DNA of 64,000 nt, from NCBI GenBank assembly GCA_000509225.1, contig BAOK01000001.1:1054001-1118000 (forward strand). Reading direction: 5' to 3'. This DNA is from Parvibaculaceae bacterium Mf 1.05b.01. GTDB lineage: Bacteria; Pseudomonadota; Alphaproteobacteria; Parvibaculales; Parvibaculaceae. The translations under genes were made by a program, and so were the position numbers. The notes under the pieces were generated by a model. That model saw nothing but the letters and a program-made list of their open reading frames with translations, did not search any database and had not been told where the DNA came from. The stretch's first letter is position 1; each line of letters starts with the position of its first letter. Positions 1 through 9,170 of this stretch are shown here, in pieces.

Positions 1-779
1 GAGAAAAGACCGTCGTCAGACCGCTTTCCAATGGTCGCAGCCGCAATTGTTACAGGTTCTGGATGTTCATTGTTCTTTGCGCCGCCGAGGACCAGGGACT
101 GCACATCGATCCGACTCAATGTTTCTTCCACACTTCCGCGGGCAAGCACCTGCCCCTGATCCATGACAATAACGCTGTCTGCAAGCCGGAGTGTCTCATC
201 CAGATTGTGGCTGACATAAAGGATTGGAAGATCAAAGCGATGCCGCAAGCGTTCCAGAAAAGGCATAATTTCTCGCCGCCGCGCCAGATCAAGACTGGCG
301 AGTGGCTCATCCATCAAAAGAGCAGCTGGTGAAGAGAGAAGCGCGCGGCCAATAGCAACTCTCTGTTTTTCGCCGCCTGACAGGTGGTGTGGGCGCCGTG
401 ACAGGAGGCTGCCGATGTCCAATAGATCAACAATCTCATCCAGCGTACTCAGCGCTGCGCGGGACTGCCTCCGCGAAAAAGTCAGGTTGGACTTTACTGT
501 CATGTGAGGGAACAGGCGCGCATCCTGGAAAACCATGCCCAGTTCCCGGTGCTCCGGAGACAGGTTTATGTTCCGTGCGGTGTCAAAGAGAACTTGTCCG
601 TCTAAGCGTATGGTTCCTTTGTCGGGATCTGCCAACCCAGCAATGGTTGAGAGGAGCATGCTCTTGCCAGCGCCTGATGGTCCGATGATGCCGGTGACAC
701 CTGCTGATGCTTCAAGCTCCACGTCGAGCGCGAACGGTCCTTCCTGCTTTTGCACCGCGATCGACAGGACGCTGCTCAC
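1..779 (-). CDS. modC: Molybdate ABC transporter ATP-binding protein ModC (3' part outside window)
   Basis: ATPase subunit that powers molybdate import through ModB at the inner membrane. The frame, read from the GTG at 779, shows Walker A GPSGAGKS (residues 33-40), the signature LSGGEKQR (133-140), Walker B ALLMDEP (153-159) and an H-loop VSHN near residue 190. About 259 residues are visible. The C-terminal molybdate-binding TOBE/Mop domain expected in ModC would mostly lie beyond base 1. The GTG start overlaps the modB stop by four bases, indicating translational coupling. The adjacent modB and modA make molybdate, rather than sulfate or phosphate, the likely substrate. The truncation comes from the window edge and not from a mutation. 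Confidence 0.93.
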   Translation of the reverse strand, partial: MSSVLSIAVQKQEGPFALDVELEASAGVTGIIGPSGAGKSMLLSTIAGLADPDKGTIRLDGQVLFDTARNINLSPEHRELGMVFQDARLFPHMTVKSNLTFSRRQSRAALSTLDEIVDLLDIGSLLSRRPHHLSGGEKQRVAIGRALLSSPAALLMDEPLASLDLARRREIMPFLERLRHRFDLPILYVSHNLDETLRLADSVIVMDQGQVLARGSVEETLSRIDVQSLVLGGAKNNEHPEPVTIAAATIGKRSDDGLF

Positions 780-1480
780 AATGCCTCTCCCGTCAGACGT
801 TTTCGGACTGTCCGCCCAAGGAGCTCAGATGCCGCAAGTGTCATCACAGCGAGTATGATTGAGAGCGCGACCAGCCGATAGCCCATCTCTTCGCCGCCGG
901 GAGACTGCAAAGCGCTATAGAGTGCGAGGGGCAAGGTTTGTGTTTCGCCAGGGATGTTTCCGACAAACGCGATGGTGGCACCAAACTCGCCTAAGGCGCG
1001 TGAGAATGCGAGAAGGGAGCCCGCGATCAGCCCGGGAGACACCAGAGGCAGGGTGATTGTGACGAAAACACGGGAGGGCGAGGCACCTAACGTACGGGCG
1101 GCCTGAATGAGGCCTGTGTCGATGGCTTCGATCGACAAACGTAACGCTCTTACCAAGAGCGGAAAGCCCATCACCGCCGCCACGATGGCCGCGCCCTGCC
1201 AGGTGAACACAAGGCGAAGTCCGAACTGATCATTCAGCCATGCGCCCACAGGTCCGTTGATGCCCAACAACACCAACAAGAGGTAGCCGGTCGCGACAGG
1301 CGGTACGACGAGCGGCAAGTGAACCAGGCCGTCGAGGAGAATTTTCCCGGGAAAGTTTTTGCGTGCAAGAACCCAAGCGACCACAAAGCCAAAGGGCAGT
1401 GAGGCGACAACGCCAGTGAGGGCCACTTTGAGCGAGAGGGAGAGGGCTATCCACTCTGCGTTTGTCAGTTCTAACATCAC
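776..1480 (-). CDS. modB: Molybdate ABC transporter permease ModB
   Basis: Inner-membrane permease of the molybdate importer, 234 residues, the usual length for ModB. Hydrophobic segments occur throughout (for example residues 13-35, 50-75 and 85-105). The cytoplasmic EAA loop that docks on the ATPase is visible around residues 125-150 (AARTLGASPSRVF), followed by the conserved ALGEFGA motif. Its start overlaps the end of modA by four bases, and its stop overlaps the modC start by four bases, so the three genes form a tightly coupled operon read on the minus strand. Confidence 0.95.
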   Translation of the reverse strand: MMLELTNAEWIALSLSLKVALTGVVASLPFGFVVAWVLARKNFPGKILLDGLVHLPLVVPPVATGYLLLVLLGINGPVGAWLNDQFGLRLVFTWQGAAIVAAVMGFPLLVRALRLSIEAIDTGLIQAARTLGASPSRVFVTITLPLVSPGLIAGSLLAFSRALGEFGATIAFVGNIPGETQTLPLALYSALQSPGGEEMGYRLVALSIILAVMTLAASELLGRTVRKRLTGEAL

Positions 1481-2259
1481 CGTGACGATACCCGGCTGAA
1501 ACCATGGTCAGCGAACAGGGTCGCCGCATCGTAGGATTGCAGATATTCGAAGAAGGCGTGGGCTGCGCTGTTGGGCGTTCTGCCAATGAGAGCGAGGGGG
1601 TAAACAATATCGATGCCGTCAATAGACGGGATTAAGCCGGCTATTCTCACATCTTTATCGATCGCGGCATCGGTTCTATAGACGATCCCGACAGTGGCTT
1701 CGCCCCTGGCAACCCATGTGAGGGCGGATCTGACGGAAGAGGCGCGAACAATCTGTCGGTCCTCAAGCCCTCCCAAACCGAAATGTCGGAGCGCCGTTTG
1801 CGCGTACCGTCCTGCCGGTACTGTGTTTGGGTCACCAATTACCAGCATGCCATCACCCAGGTAACTGCGCACGCCATCTGCCTGCTGAATATTGAGGCGC
1901 GTCTCTGTGTTGTGTGCTGAGACAATAAACACAAGCTGATTGCTCAGAAGATCCGTTCTGTTTTCTGGACGTACCAGGCCTGCATTCTCGATCCAGTCTA
2001 CCCAGTCAGTATTCGCGGAGAGAAAAAGATCTGCCGGGGCCCCGGCTTCGATCTGCCGAGCTAATGTGCCCGATCCGGCAAAAACGGTGCTCACAGAACA
2101 GGCGGTTTCTTTTTCGTATTCAGCAGCAATCCGCTCAAGCACATCTGTTGTGCTTGCCGCAGCGAAGATCGTAATGGGTTCGCAGGCTGCCCCATCGCCA
2201 AAAGCAGGGACAAGAGAACCCATCAGCCATGCGCACGCAACAACGAGAGACGCTCTCAT
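1477..2259 (-). CDS. modA: Molybdate-binding periplasmic protein ModA
   Basis: Periplasmic receptor that hands molybdate to ModBC; 260 residues. An N-terminal signal peptide (hydrophobic residues 3-20, likely cleavage near AFGDGA) precedes the family start ITIFAAASTTDVL. The motif VFAGSGTLARQIEAGAPADLF is split here as FAGSGTLARQIE and GAPADLFLSA, both diagnostic of ModA. The start codon overlaps the stop of the upstream metC-like gene by four bases (2256-2259). No ModE-type regulator gene and no obvious Mo-box were seen in the window. Confidence 0.94.
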   Translation of the reverse strand: MRASLVVACAWLMGSLVPAFGDGAACEPITIFAAASTTDVLERIAAEYEKETACSVSTVFAGSGTLARQIEAGAPADLFLSANTDWVDWIENAGLVRPENRTDLLSNQLVFIVSAHNTETRLNIQQADGVRSYLGDGMLVIGDPNTVPAGRYAQTALRHFGLGGLEDRQIVRASSVRSALTWVARGEATVGIVYRTDAAIDKDVRIAGLIPSIDGIDIVYPLALIGRTPNSAAHAFFEYLQSYDAATLFADHGFSRVSSR

Positions 2260-3422
2260 GAGTGTTTTGCCAACCTTTCGAACCCTGCCTCAAGGTCCGT
2301 GATCAAGTCCTGAGGATCTTCGAGCCCTGCATGGATGCGGATGAGGGGTCCTTCCGGCGCCCATTTCGTGGCCGTTCGATTGCTGGTGGGGTCTGCGGGG
2401 ATGATCAGGCTTTCATAGCCGCCCCATGAATATCCCATGCCAAAGAGTTCCAGATCATCAAGCATGGCAGCAACGGCTTTGTCACTCACTGGTTTGAGGA
2501 CGACACCAAACAGGCCACAGGCGCCGCTAAAATCTCTTTTCCAGATTTCATGGCCGGGGTCTGTCGGCAAAGCCGGATGCAGCACCCGGGAAACTTCGGG
2601 CCGGTCTTCAAGCCATTTGGCGAGAAAGATGCCCGTCTCCATATGCCGGTGCAATCGAACGGAGAGTGTCCGGAGGCCGCGGAGCGCAAGGTAAATGTCG
2701 TCCGGTCCAGCAGTGATGCCAATTGCACCATGGTTTTTGATCGTCGCCCGCCAGACACTTTCATTGGTTGTGATGGTGCCCATCATCACATCCGAATGCC
2801 CGACAATATATTTCGTCGCAGCCTGAATGGAGACATCTGCACCAAGAGCGAAAGGATTGCAGAAGAGGGGGGAGGCCCAGGTATTGTCCATGATGACAAG
2901 CGCGCCTGCGTCATGCGCTGCTTTGGCAATCGCTGGGATGTCCTGCATCTCAAAAGTCTGTGACCCTGGCGCTTCAGTATAAACGACACTGGTCTCCGCT
3001 CTGATCAGGCTCGCAATGCCAGGTCCGATGACCGGGTCGTAATATTCAACATCAATGCCGTACCGCTTGAGAACAACATCGCAAAAGGTGCGCGTCGGTC
3101 CGTAGACACTGTCGGTGACAAGAACGTGATCGCCGGCTTTCAAGTGGGCGAGGAGTGCGATCGAACAGGCCGACAGGCCAGAGGGCGTCACGAGGGTGCG
3201 ATATCCCCCCTCCAGTTCAGCGACCGCATCCTGAAAAGCGAAGGTTGTCGGTGTTCCTCGACGGCCATATGTGACCTCGGCGTCGCGGGCGTGTAGGGCT
3301 GCCACACTTGGATAGAGGATGGTTGAGGCGTGATAGACGGGGGGGGTGATGACCCCGTGATTATTATGGGGATCTCTGCCGGTTGTGACGATTGTTGTGT
3401 CTTGATGTTTCTTTTTGGTCAT
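2256..3422 (-). CDS. metC: Cystathionine beta-lyase (PLP-dependent Cys/Met metabolism enzyme)
   Basis: Predicted to cleave cystathionine to homocysteine, pyruvate and ammonia in methionine synthesis. It is a 388-residue fold-type I PLP enzyme. The Schiff-base lysine is K204 in ATKYIVGHSD, the phosphate-binding loop is around TPSGLSACS (79-87), and the PLP-ring aspartate lies in VIMDNTWASP (177-186). The presence of the ITPPVYHAST start and the YGRRGTPT motif fits the MetC subgroup better than MetB or MetZ, though the reaction cannot be proven by eye. A GGCGGA-like ribosome site lies directly before the ATG. The stop overlaps the modA start, an unusual operon partner for a molybdate transporter. 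Confidence 0.88.
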   Translation of the reverse strand: MTKKKHQDTTIVTTGRDPHNNHGVITPPVYHASTILYPSVAALHARDAEVTYGRRGTPTTFAFQDAVAELEGGYRTLVTPSGLSACSIALLAHLKAGDHVLVTDSVYGPTRTFCDVVLKRYGIDVEYYDPVIGPGIASLIRAETSVVYTEAPGSQTFEMQDIPAIAKAAHDAGALVIMDNTWASPLFCNPFALGADVSIQAATKYIVGHSDVMMGTITTNESVWRATIKNHGAIGITAGPDDIYLALRGLRTLSVRLHRHMETGIFLAKWLEDRPEVSRVLHPALPTDPGHEIWKRDFSGACGLFGVVLKPVSDKAVAAMLDDLELFGMGYSWGGYESLIIPADPTSNRTATKWAPEGPLIRIHAGLEDPQDLITDLEAGFERLAKHS

Positions 3423-3570
3423 ATTCCGCCACTCATAGACTTATGGTCGCCGCTCCTAGTGTCACAGCCGACTTCGTTGTAAGAATAGGGGGTGGCGGCC
3501 TGTAGCAAAAGAGCTATAGAGCCAAAGTCAGAGTTCAATACTGAGTTAGGCGCGTTTGAGGGGAGATTTC

Positions 3571-4689
3571 ATGAACAATCGGCTTTTGCCAGCGGTTTTG
3601 GCCCTGGTTGTCGGGCTTTTGGCCGGCTTTCTGCTGTATCCAATGTTTGCAGGTGGTGATGAGGCTGCACCGGCTGTTGCTGCCAGCGATGACGCAGATC
3701 CGCAGGCTGAAGCGGCCCCGCTTCCCGTTGTAACGAGCCGGTCGACCCTCGACCTTGTGCGTGAGCGAGGCTATGTGCGCTGCGGCGTTAGTCAGGGCCT
3801 ACCCGGATTTTCCAATCCCAATGATTCAGGTGACTGGAGCGGCATCGATGTTGACCTCTGCCGAGCTGTCGCCGCTGCTGTTTTTGGGGACGCGGATAAA
3901 TCCCGTTATACGCCTCTGTCAGCGAAGGAACGATTTACAGCCCTGCAATCTGGTGAGATTGATGTGCTGACCCGCAACACGACCTGGTCCTTGACCCGTG
4001 ATACTGCACTTGGTCTCGATTTTGTCGGCATCAATTATTATGACGGTCAGGGATTTATGGTTCGCAAAGAACTTGGTGTGAAGAGTGTTATGGAGCTGGA
4101 TGGCGCGGTTGTCTGCACGAATACGGGCACCACGACCGAGCTCAACGTTGCTGACTTTTTCCGTTCCAACGGCCTGGCTTACTCAATCGTCGCATTTGAA
4201 AAATCAGACGAAGTGGTTGCCGCCTATGATGCCGGCCGCTGTGATGCCTTCACGACCGATGCATCCGGTCTTTACTCCGAACGGCTGAAGCTCGCGGACT
4301 ACAATGATCATGTTGTGCTGCCCGAAATTATTTCCAAGGAACCGCTTGGACCTGCCGTGCGCCAGGGTGATGACCAATGGGCTGATATTGTTCGCTGGTC
4401 GCTCTTCGCCATGGTTGAAGCAGAAGAGCTTGGTGTGACGTCGAAAAATGCTGGCGACATGCGTACGACGCAAAACCCGGCGATCCGTCGGTTGCTGGGT
4501 GTTGAAGGGGCTTTCGGCCAGAATCTCGGTATCCCCAATGACTGGGCGTACAAGATCATCACGCAGGTTGGGAACTACGGAGAGTCTTTTGAACGGGGTG
4601 TTGGCGTGAACACGCCTCTCGGCATTCCTCGGGGGCTTAATGCCCTCTGGAAGGATGGCGGCTTGCAATATTCGCCACCCGTACGCTGA
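3571..4689 (+). CDS. aapJ: General L-amino-acid ABC transporter substrate-binding protein AapJ
   Basis: Receptor of an AapJQMP-type polar amino acid importer; 372 residues, about 30 longer than many AapJ. The ATG at 3571 is preferred over an in-frame TTG at 3556 because a GAGGGGA ribosome site sits six bases before it. A strongly hydrophobic segment (about residues 5-25) is followed by an Ala/Asp/Pro-rich linker to about residue 55. The linker leads into the SBP_bac_3 domain starting LDLVRERGYVRCGVSQG, with GIDVDLCRAVAAA and RFTALQSGEIDVLTRNTTW as family signatures. The segment could be a cleaved signal or a membrane anchor. It is first in an operon with aapQ, aapM and aapP. Confidence 0.93.
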   Translation: MNNRLLPAVLALVVGLLAGFLLYPMFAGGDEAAPAVAASDDADPQAEAAPLPVVTSRSTLDLVRERGYVRCGVSQGLPGFSNPNDSGDWSGIDVDLCRAVAAAVFGDADKSRYTPLSAKERFTALQSGEIDVLTRNTTWSLTRDTALGLDFVGINYYDGQGFMVRKELGVKSVMELDGAVVCTNTGTTTELNVADFFRSNGLAYSIVAFEKSDEVVAAYDAGRCDAFTTDASGLYSERLKLADYNDHVVLPEIISKEPLGPAVRQGDDQWADIVRWSLFAMVEAEELGVTSKNAGDMRTTQNPAIRRLLGVEGAFGQNLGIPNDWAYKIITQVGNYGESFERGVGVNTPLGIPRGLNALWKDGGLQYSPPVR

Positions 4690-4699
4690 ACCAGAATAG

Positions 4700-5884
4700 G
4701 TGACTGCCCGAAAAGATACGATGCCCAGTAGCCCTCAGCCCTGGAACAATCCCAAGCTCCGCGCCTTTGCGATTCAGCTTGCGGTCCTGTTTGTCGTGGG
4801 GTCGTTCGTGTGGATTATTGTCGACAACACGATCACCAATCTTCAGCGTCAAAACATCGCGTCGGGGTTTGGTTTCCTTGAGAACCCAGCAGGCTTTGGT
4901 ATCGCGCTTACGCTGGTGGACTATACCGAGCAGTCGAGCTACGGGCGGGCGCTGCTTGTCGGGTTTCTGAATACGCTGCTTGTTGCGGTGATTGGAATTT
5001 TTGTTGCCACGATACTCGGCTTTACCCTGGGCATTGCACGTCTCTCCTCCAATTGGCTCGTTGCGAAGATCGCCACGGTGTATATTGAGGTGGTCAGAAA
5101 CGTGCCCCTGCTGCTTCAGCTATTCTTCTGGTATTTCGCGGTTTTAAGAGCGCTGCCCCTGCCACGGGAAAGCCTGTCGCTGCTTGAGGTCGCATTCCTG
5201 AACAATCGAGGGATCTATGTTCCCGCCCTCTTACTAGAGGGGAACGGTCTGATCCTGGGTCTGTCGGTCCTCGTCGGCATTGTCTCTGCGTGGCTTATCG
5301 GACGATATGCCAAACGCAGGCGGCTGGAGACAGGTGAGATTGTTAAAGGTGTCGCGTTCGCGCCTTTGCTAATCTTCGTTGTGCCTGTTCTGGCGTTCCT
5401 CGCGCTCGATATGGGGCTGAAAGCCGAGGTGCCGTCTTTACAGGGATTTGGGTTCAAAGGTGGCTGGTCGCTCATCCCCGAATTTGTATCGCTTCTGCTG
5501 GCGCTCTCTTTCTATACCGCAGCCTTTATTGCGGAGAATGTTCGCTCGGGTATCCTGGCTGTTTCTAAAGGGCAGACCGAAGCGGCGCGGGCGCTGGGGC
5601 TGAAACCAACGCCCATCTTGCGATTGGTGATCATTCCTCAAGCCTTGCGGGTGATCATACCGCCGCTCACGAGCCAATATCTCAATCTCACGAAGAACTC
5701 TTCGCTCGCCGTGGCAATCGCTTATCCGGATCTGGTGTCGGTGTTTTCTGGGACCGTGCTCAATCAAACAGGGCAGGCGGTCGAGGTGATTGCAATTACC
5801 ATGACCATTTATCTAAGCCTGAGCCTCTTCACCTCTTTGGTGATGAATTGGTACAATCGCCATATGGCTCTGGTGGAGCGGTAG
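4700..5884 (+). CDS. aapQ: Amino-acid ABC transporter permease AapQ
   Basis: One of two permeases of the importer; 394 residues with about eight hydrophobic segments. The family N-terminal signature NIASGFGFL (residues 52-60) is typical of AapQ/BztB. The ATPase-docking loop is EAARALGLKPTPILRLVIIPQALRVIIPPL, seen here in pieces near residues 295-325. The GTG at 4700 gives the longest frame, ten bases after the aapJ stop. An ATG at 4721 (MPSSPQ) is a real alternative, and neither has a strong ribosome site. It is followed by aapM after three bases. Confidence 0.93.
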   Translation: MTARKDTMPSSPQPWNNPKLRAFAIQLAVLFVVGSFVWIIVDNTITNLQRQNIASGFGFLENPAGFGIALTLVDYTEQSSYGRALLVGFLNTLLVAVIGIFVATILGFTLGIARLSSNWLVAKIATVYIEVVRNVPLLLQLFFWYFAVLRALPLPRESLSLLEVAFLNNRGIYVPALLLEGNGLILGLSVLVGIVSAWLIGRYAKRRRLETGEIVKGVAFAPLLIFVVPVLAFLALDMGLKAEVPSLQGFGFKGGWSLIPEFVSLLLALSFYTAAFIAENVRSGILAVSKGQTEAARALGLKPTPILRLVIIPQALRVIIPPLTSQYLNLTKNSSLAVAIAYPDLVSVFSGTVLNQTGQAVEVIAITMTIYLSLSLFTSLVMNWYNRHMALVER

Positions 5885-5887
5885 ATC

Positions 5888-7009
5888 ATGAGTGAGTCAT
5901 TTGTGCGCACCATTCACGCACCTGAAAGAATGCCACCGAATGCCCAAATCGGCATGGTTCGGTGGGCGCGCGAAAACCTCTTCTCATCCTGGTTCAACGC
6001 GTTACTGACGATCTTCTCGATCGTTCTTCTCTTCCTGACCCTGCCGCCTCTTTTGGATTGGGCGATCTTTAGTGCGGTATTTTCTGGTGAAGATGGCGCT
6101 GCCTGCCGCGTTGACGGTGCAGGGGCCTGTTGGGCTTTTGTTGAAGCCAAGTTCGGGCAGTTTCTTTTTGGCCGCTATCCTGCAGAAGAAAGATGGCGCG
6201 TTCTTCTAACTCTGTTTCTTGGCGTTGCGGGATTGGCCCCATTGCTCATTCCCAGCGACTTTCCCAAGAAATGGTTCGTGGCCTATCTGTTGGTTCCATT
6301 TCCGCTTCTCGCATTTGTTTTTCTGTCTGGTGGGCTGTTCGGTCTCGCAGCAGTTGAAACCAGCGACTGGGGCGGGTTGATGGTCACCCTGGTTGTGGCC
6401 GTGACGGGCATTGCCGCATCCCTACCTCTCGGCGTTCTTCTGGCGCTTGGCAGGCAGTCCGACATGCCGGTTGTTCGGATCCTCTGCGTCGTCTTCATTG
6501 AATTCTGGCGCGGTGTGCCCCTGATCACTGTCCTCTTCATGTCGAGTGTTATGCTGCCCCTGTTTCTTCCCGAAGGGATGAGCTTCGACAAGCTGCTGAG
6601 GGCACTGATAGGAGTTGCACTGTTTTCCTCTGCCTATATGGCAGAAGTTGTGCGCGGGGGGCTCGCTGCCGTGCCTGCAGGGCAATATGAGGCAGCTAAA
6701 GCGCTTGGGCTGACCTATTGGCAATCCATGGGGCGGATCGTGCTGCCTCAGGCATTGAAGACCGTTATTCCTGGCATCGTGAACAATTTCATTGGGCTCT
6801 TCAAAGACACCACCCTGGTTTTGATTATTGGGCTGTTTGACCTGCTCGGCATCGTGCAGTCCAACTTCACGGACCCAACCTGGTCTTCACCACAAACCGC
6901 CACAACGGGCTATGTCTTTGCGGCGTTCGTTTTCTGGATTTTCTGCTTCGGCATGTCGCGATATTCCGTCTACATGGAACGTCGCCTTGATGCCGGTGAG
7001 CAACGATAG
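5888..7009 (+). CDS. aapM: Amino-acid ABC transporter permease AapM
   Basis: Second permease, 373 residues, expected to pair with AapQ to form the membrane channel. Hydrophobic segments appear near residues 35-58, 90-112, 115-140 and 150-185, and then through the permease core. The core contains [13 protein letters not shown] (near 198-210) and the docking loop [23 protein letters not shown] (near 270-292). The periplasmic loop with two Cys ([11 protein letters not shown]) lies around residues 72-82. The ATG follows the aapQ stop by three bases and the stop is eight bases before aapP. Confidence 0.93.
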   Translation: MSESFVRTIHAPERMPPNAQIGMVRWARENLFSSWFNALLTIFSIVLLFLTLPPLLDWAIFSAVFSGEDGAACRVDGAGACWAFVEAKFGQFLFGRYPAEERWRVLLTLFLGVAGLAPLLIPSDFPKKWFVAYLLVPFPLLAFVFLSGGLFGLAAVETSDWGGLMVTLVVAVTGIAASLPLGVLLALGRQSDMPVVRILCVVFIEFWRGVPLITVLFMSSVMLPLFLPEGMSFDKLLRALIGVALFSSAYMAEVVRGGLAAVPAGQYEAAKALGLTYWQSMGRIVLPQALKTVIPGIVNNFIGLFKDTTLVLIIGLFDLLGIVQSNFTDPTWSSPQTATTGYVFAAFVFWIFCFGMSRYSVYMERRLDAGEQR

Positions 7010-7017
7010 GATATCTC

Positions 7018-7767
7018 ATGACTGCCGCTAACAAGGCCATCATTGAAATCGACAAAATCGACAAGTGGTTCGGTGACTTTCATGTGCTGAAGGATGTGTC
7101 TCTGACTGTGCGCGAAGGCGAACGGATTGTTGTGGTGGGACCATCCGGGTCCGGAAAATCCACGCTCATTCGCTGCATCAACCGTCTGGAAGCGCATAAT
7201 CAGGGACGGATTGTGGTTGATGGTATTGAACTTACAGAAGACCTGAAACGTATCGATGAAGTCCGGCGAGAAGTCGGCATGGTGTTTCAACAGTTCAATC
7301 TATTTCCCCATATGACCGTTCTGGAGAACTGCACGCTGGCCCCCATCTGGGTTCGAAAGCTACCTCAGAAAGAAGCCGAAGAGCTCGCCATGTCCTATCT
7401 TGAGCGGGTGCGAATTCCTGAGCAGGCGCTGAAATATCCAGGTCAGCTGAGCGGTGGGCAACAACAACGTGTCGCGATTGCGCGCGCGCTCTGCATGAAC
7501 CCCAAGATCATGCTGTTTGACGAACCCACATCTGCGCTTGATCCAGAGATGATCAAGGAAGTGTTGGATGTGATGGTGGACCTGGCAGAGGGCGGGATGA
7601 CGATGATCTGCGTTACCCATGAGATGGGCTTTGCACGTCGTGTTGCGGACCGCGTCATTTTTATGGATGAGGGCGAGATAATTGAGGTCAAATCGCCTCA
7701 GGATTTCTTTGAAAATCCGGAACATGAGAGAACAAAACTCTTCCTCTCCCAAATCCTGGAAGACTAG
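7018..7767 (+). CDS. aapP: Amino-acid ABC transporter ATP-binding protein AapP
   Basis: ATPase of the importer, 249 residues, full length for the family. Walker A is GPSGSGKST (residues 41-49), the Q-loop is [14 protein letters not shown], the signature is [15 protein letters not shown] and Walker B is [14 protein letters not shown]. The H-loop is CVTHEMGFA. It closes the aapJQMP operon. Its last four bases overlap the end of the oppositely transcribed GNAT gene, leaving no room for a separate terminator between the two. Confidence 0.95.
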   Translation: MTAANKAIIEIDKIDKWFGDFHVLKDVSLTVREGERIVVVGPSGSGKSTLIRCINRLEAHNQGRIVVDGIELTEDLKRIDEVRREVGMVFQQFNLFPHMTVLENCTLAPIWVRKLPQKEAEELAMSYLERVRIPEQALKYPGQLSGGQQQRVAIARALCMNPKIMLFDEPTSALDPEMIKEVLDVMVDLAEGGMTMICVTHEMGFARRVADRVIFMDEGEIIEVKSPQDFFENPEHERTKLFLSQILED

Positions 7768-8282
7768 TCTTCAGGCGCTTCCAGCTCGATAACCTCCTGT
7801 CGGCAGGGCGTGAAGCCATTGCGCTGATAGAGCGGAAGCGCGTTTGGGTGATCGAGCGTGCAGGTCTGCACTGTCAGCTTTTGGGGATGATGCATCCAAG
7901 CCATTTCGATCGTTTCGCATAACAAAAAGCGCCCGAGGCCTAGGCCCAAAAATTCCGGCAATATTCCGAGGAATGACAAGTCCGCATGTGGCATCTGACG
8001 GAGATCAAGTTCTGAGAAGCCAGCCGGACATCCGTTCAGGTAGAGAATAAAGATGTGAATCCGATCATCATGAATGATCTCGGCCAGCTCCTGATCGCTC
8101 AATGCTTTTCGGGTGACCCAAAAATAGTCCCGGCCGACGGTGTCATAGAGATATCGGTAGAGGTGAACGGGGGGGTGTTCGGCCCTCATGAGTGCGAATT
8201 TTCCGCGGGGGGACGGGCAACTCAAGCTTGGTTGCCGCAGCATCTCAAGGTGCGTGACTGTTGTCGTTTTCTTCAGACCCAT
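7764..8282 (-). CDS. GNAT family N-acetyltransferase
   Basis: A 172-residue GNAT-fold acetyltransferase of unknown substrate. The acetyl-CoA-binding segment is [17 protein letters not shown] (near residues 108-124), and the C-terminal strand-helix pair is [12 protein letters not shown], both typical of the family. The ATG at 8282 is supported by a near-perfect GGAGGTGAT ribosome site seven to eight bases upstream. It is 27 bases downstream of sseA on the same strand, so it probably shares the cysK-sseA transcript. The pairing suggests, but does not show, a role in amino acid or sulfur metabolism. Confidence 0.82.
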   Translation of the reverse strand: MGLKKTTTVTHLEMLRQPSLSCPSPRGKFALMRAEHPPVHLYRYLYDTVGRDYFWVTRKALSDQELAEIIHDDRIHIFILYLNGCPAGFSELDLRQMPHADLSFLGILPEFLGLGLGRFLLCETIEMAWMHHPQKLTVQTCTLDHPNALPLYQRNGFTPCRQEVIELEAPED

Positions 8283-8309
8283 GCCATCACCTCCATTTTT
8301 TACGATCAG

Positions 8310-9158
8310 TCAGTCCTTCTCGATGGGCATCCCATCTGTGGCCGCCCATTCAGACCAGGACCCATCATAGAGCGCTATTTTCGGATGGCCTAGAACTGTC
8401 AGTGCCAGGTAAGGGATGGCAGCAGTGACGCCGGAACCACAGGTGGTGACTATGGGCTGCGAGAGGTTAACACCTGCGGTCTCGAATATGCGCGTCAACT
8501 CCGCCGGCACTTTCAGGGTGCCGTCCTCGTTTAAAAGGGCTCCAAAGGGGAGGGAGACACTGCCGGGAATATGGCCCGAGGAAAGCTCGGGTCGGGGCTC
8601 AGGTTCGGTTCCAGCAAAGCGTCCCTGGCTGCGTGCGTCGACCACTTGTTCGCGCCCGGTTTCAAGGTTGCGCTTCATGTCATCTATGTCACGGCGAATA
8701 GTGTTATTCGGGCGCGCGGTGTGGTGCCGTGCCGTGTTCGAGCTCTGTCCTGCGTCAGTTCTATGAGCCGCTGCGACCCATTTCGGGAGGCCTCCATCGA
8801 GGACGGAGACATTGTCGTGGCCCATGGTCTTGAACATCCACCAGAAGCGAGCTGCGCTGAAAAGACCTGCGCCATCATAGATGATCACATGATGTCGGTC
8901 GCCAATCCCCAGTTGCTTCATGCGTGAGGAAAATTTCTCCGGTGTTGGAAGCATATGGGGGAAGGGGCTGTCACGATCGCTGATCTCATCTAGATCGAGA
9001 AACACGGCACCTGGAATATGGGCTTCCAAAAACTCCCGTTCCGCATCGCGGCCCATTTGAGGCAGATACCAAGATCCGTCGAGGACCTTCACGTCTGGCG
9101 CGGTTAGATGCTCTGCCAGCCAATCAACTGTCACAAGGGGTGGGACTGCTGATGACAT
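8310..9158 (-). CDS. sseA: 3-mercaptopyruvate sulfurtransferase (two-domain rhodanese)
   Basis: Transfers sulfane sulfur from 3-mercaptopyruvate or thiosulfate to a thiol acceptor. It is a 282-residue tandem rhodanese protein. The inactive N-terminal domain carries EFLEAHIPGAVFLDLDEISD (residues 43-62). The C-terminal domain carries the catalytic Cys240 in the loop CGSGVTA, which is the mercaptopyruvate-type loop rather than the CRxGxR thiosulfate type. It lies 12 bases after cysK on the minus strand, so cysteine synthesis and cysteine-derived sulfur transfer are probably co-expressed. Confidence 0.92.
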   Translation of the reverse strand: MSSAVPPLVTVDWLAEHLTAPDVKVLDGSWYLPQMGRDAEREFLEAHIPGAVFLDLDEISDRDSPFPHMLPTPEKFSSRMKQLGIGDRHHVIIYDGAGLFSAARFWWMFKTMGHDNVSVLDGGLPKWVAAAHRTDAGQSSNTARHHTARPNNTIRRDIDDMKRNLETGREQVVDARSQGRFAGTEPEPRPELSSGHIPGSVSLPFGALLNEDGTLKVPAELTRIFETAGVNLSQPIVTTCGSGVTAAIPYLALTVLGHPKIALYDGSWSEWAATDGMPIEKD

Positions 9159-9170
9159 ACCGCTTACGTC

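Noticed and set aside
3423-3570. SAM-II type riboswitch upstream of the metC-like gene
   Set aside because: Read on the minus strand, the leader lacks the conserved SAM-II core; no alternative riboswitch was recognised.
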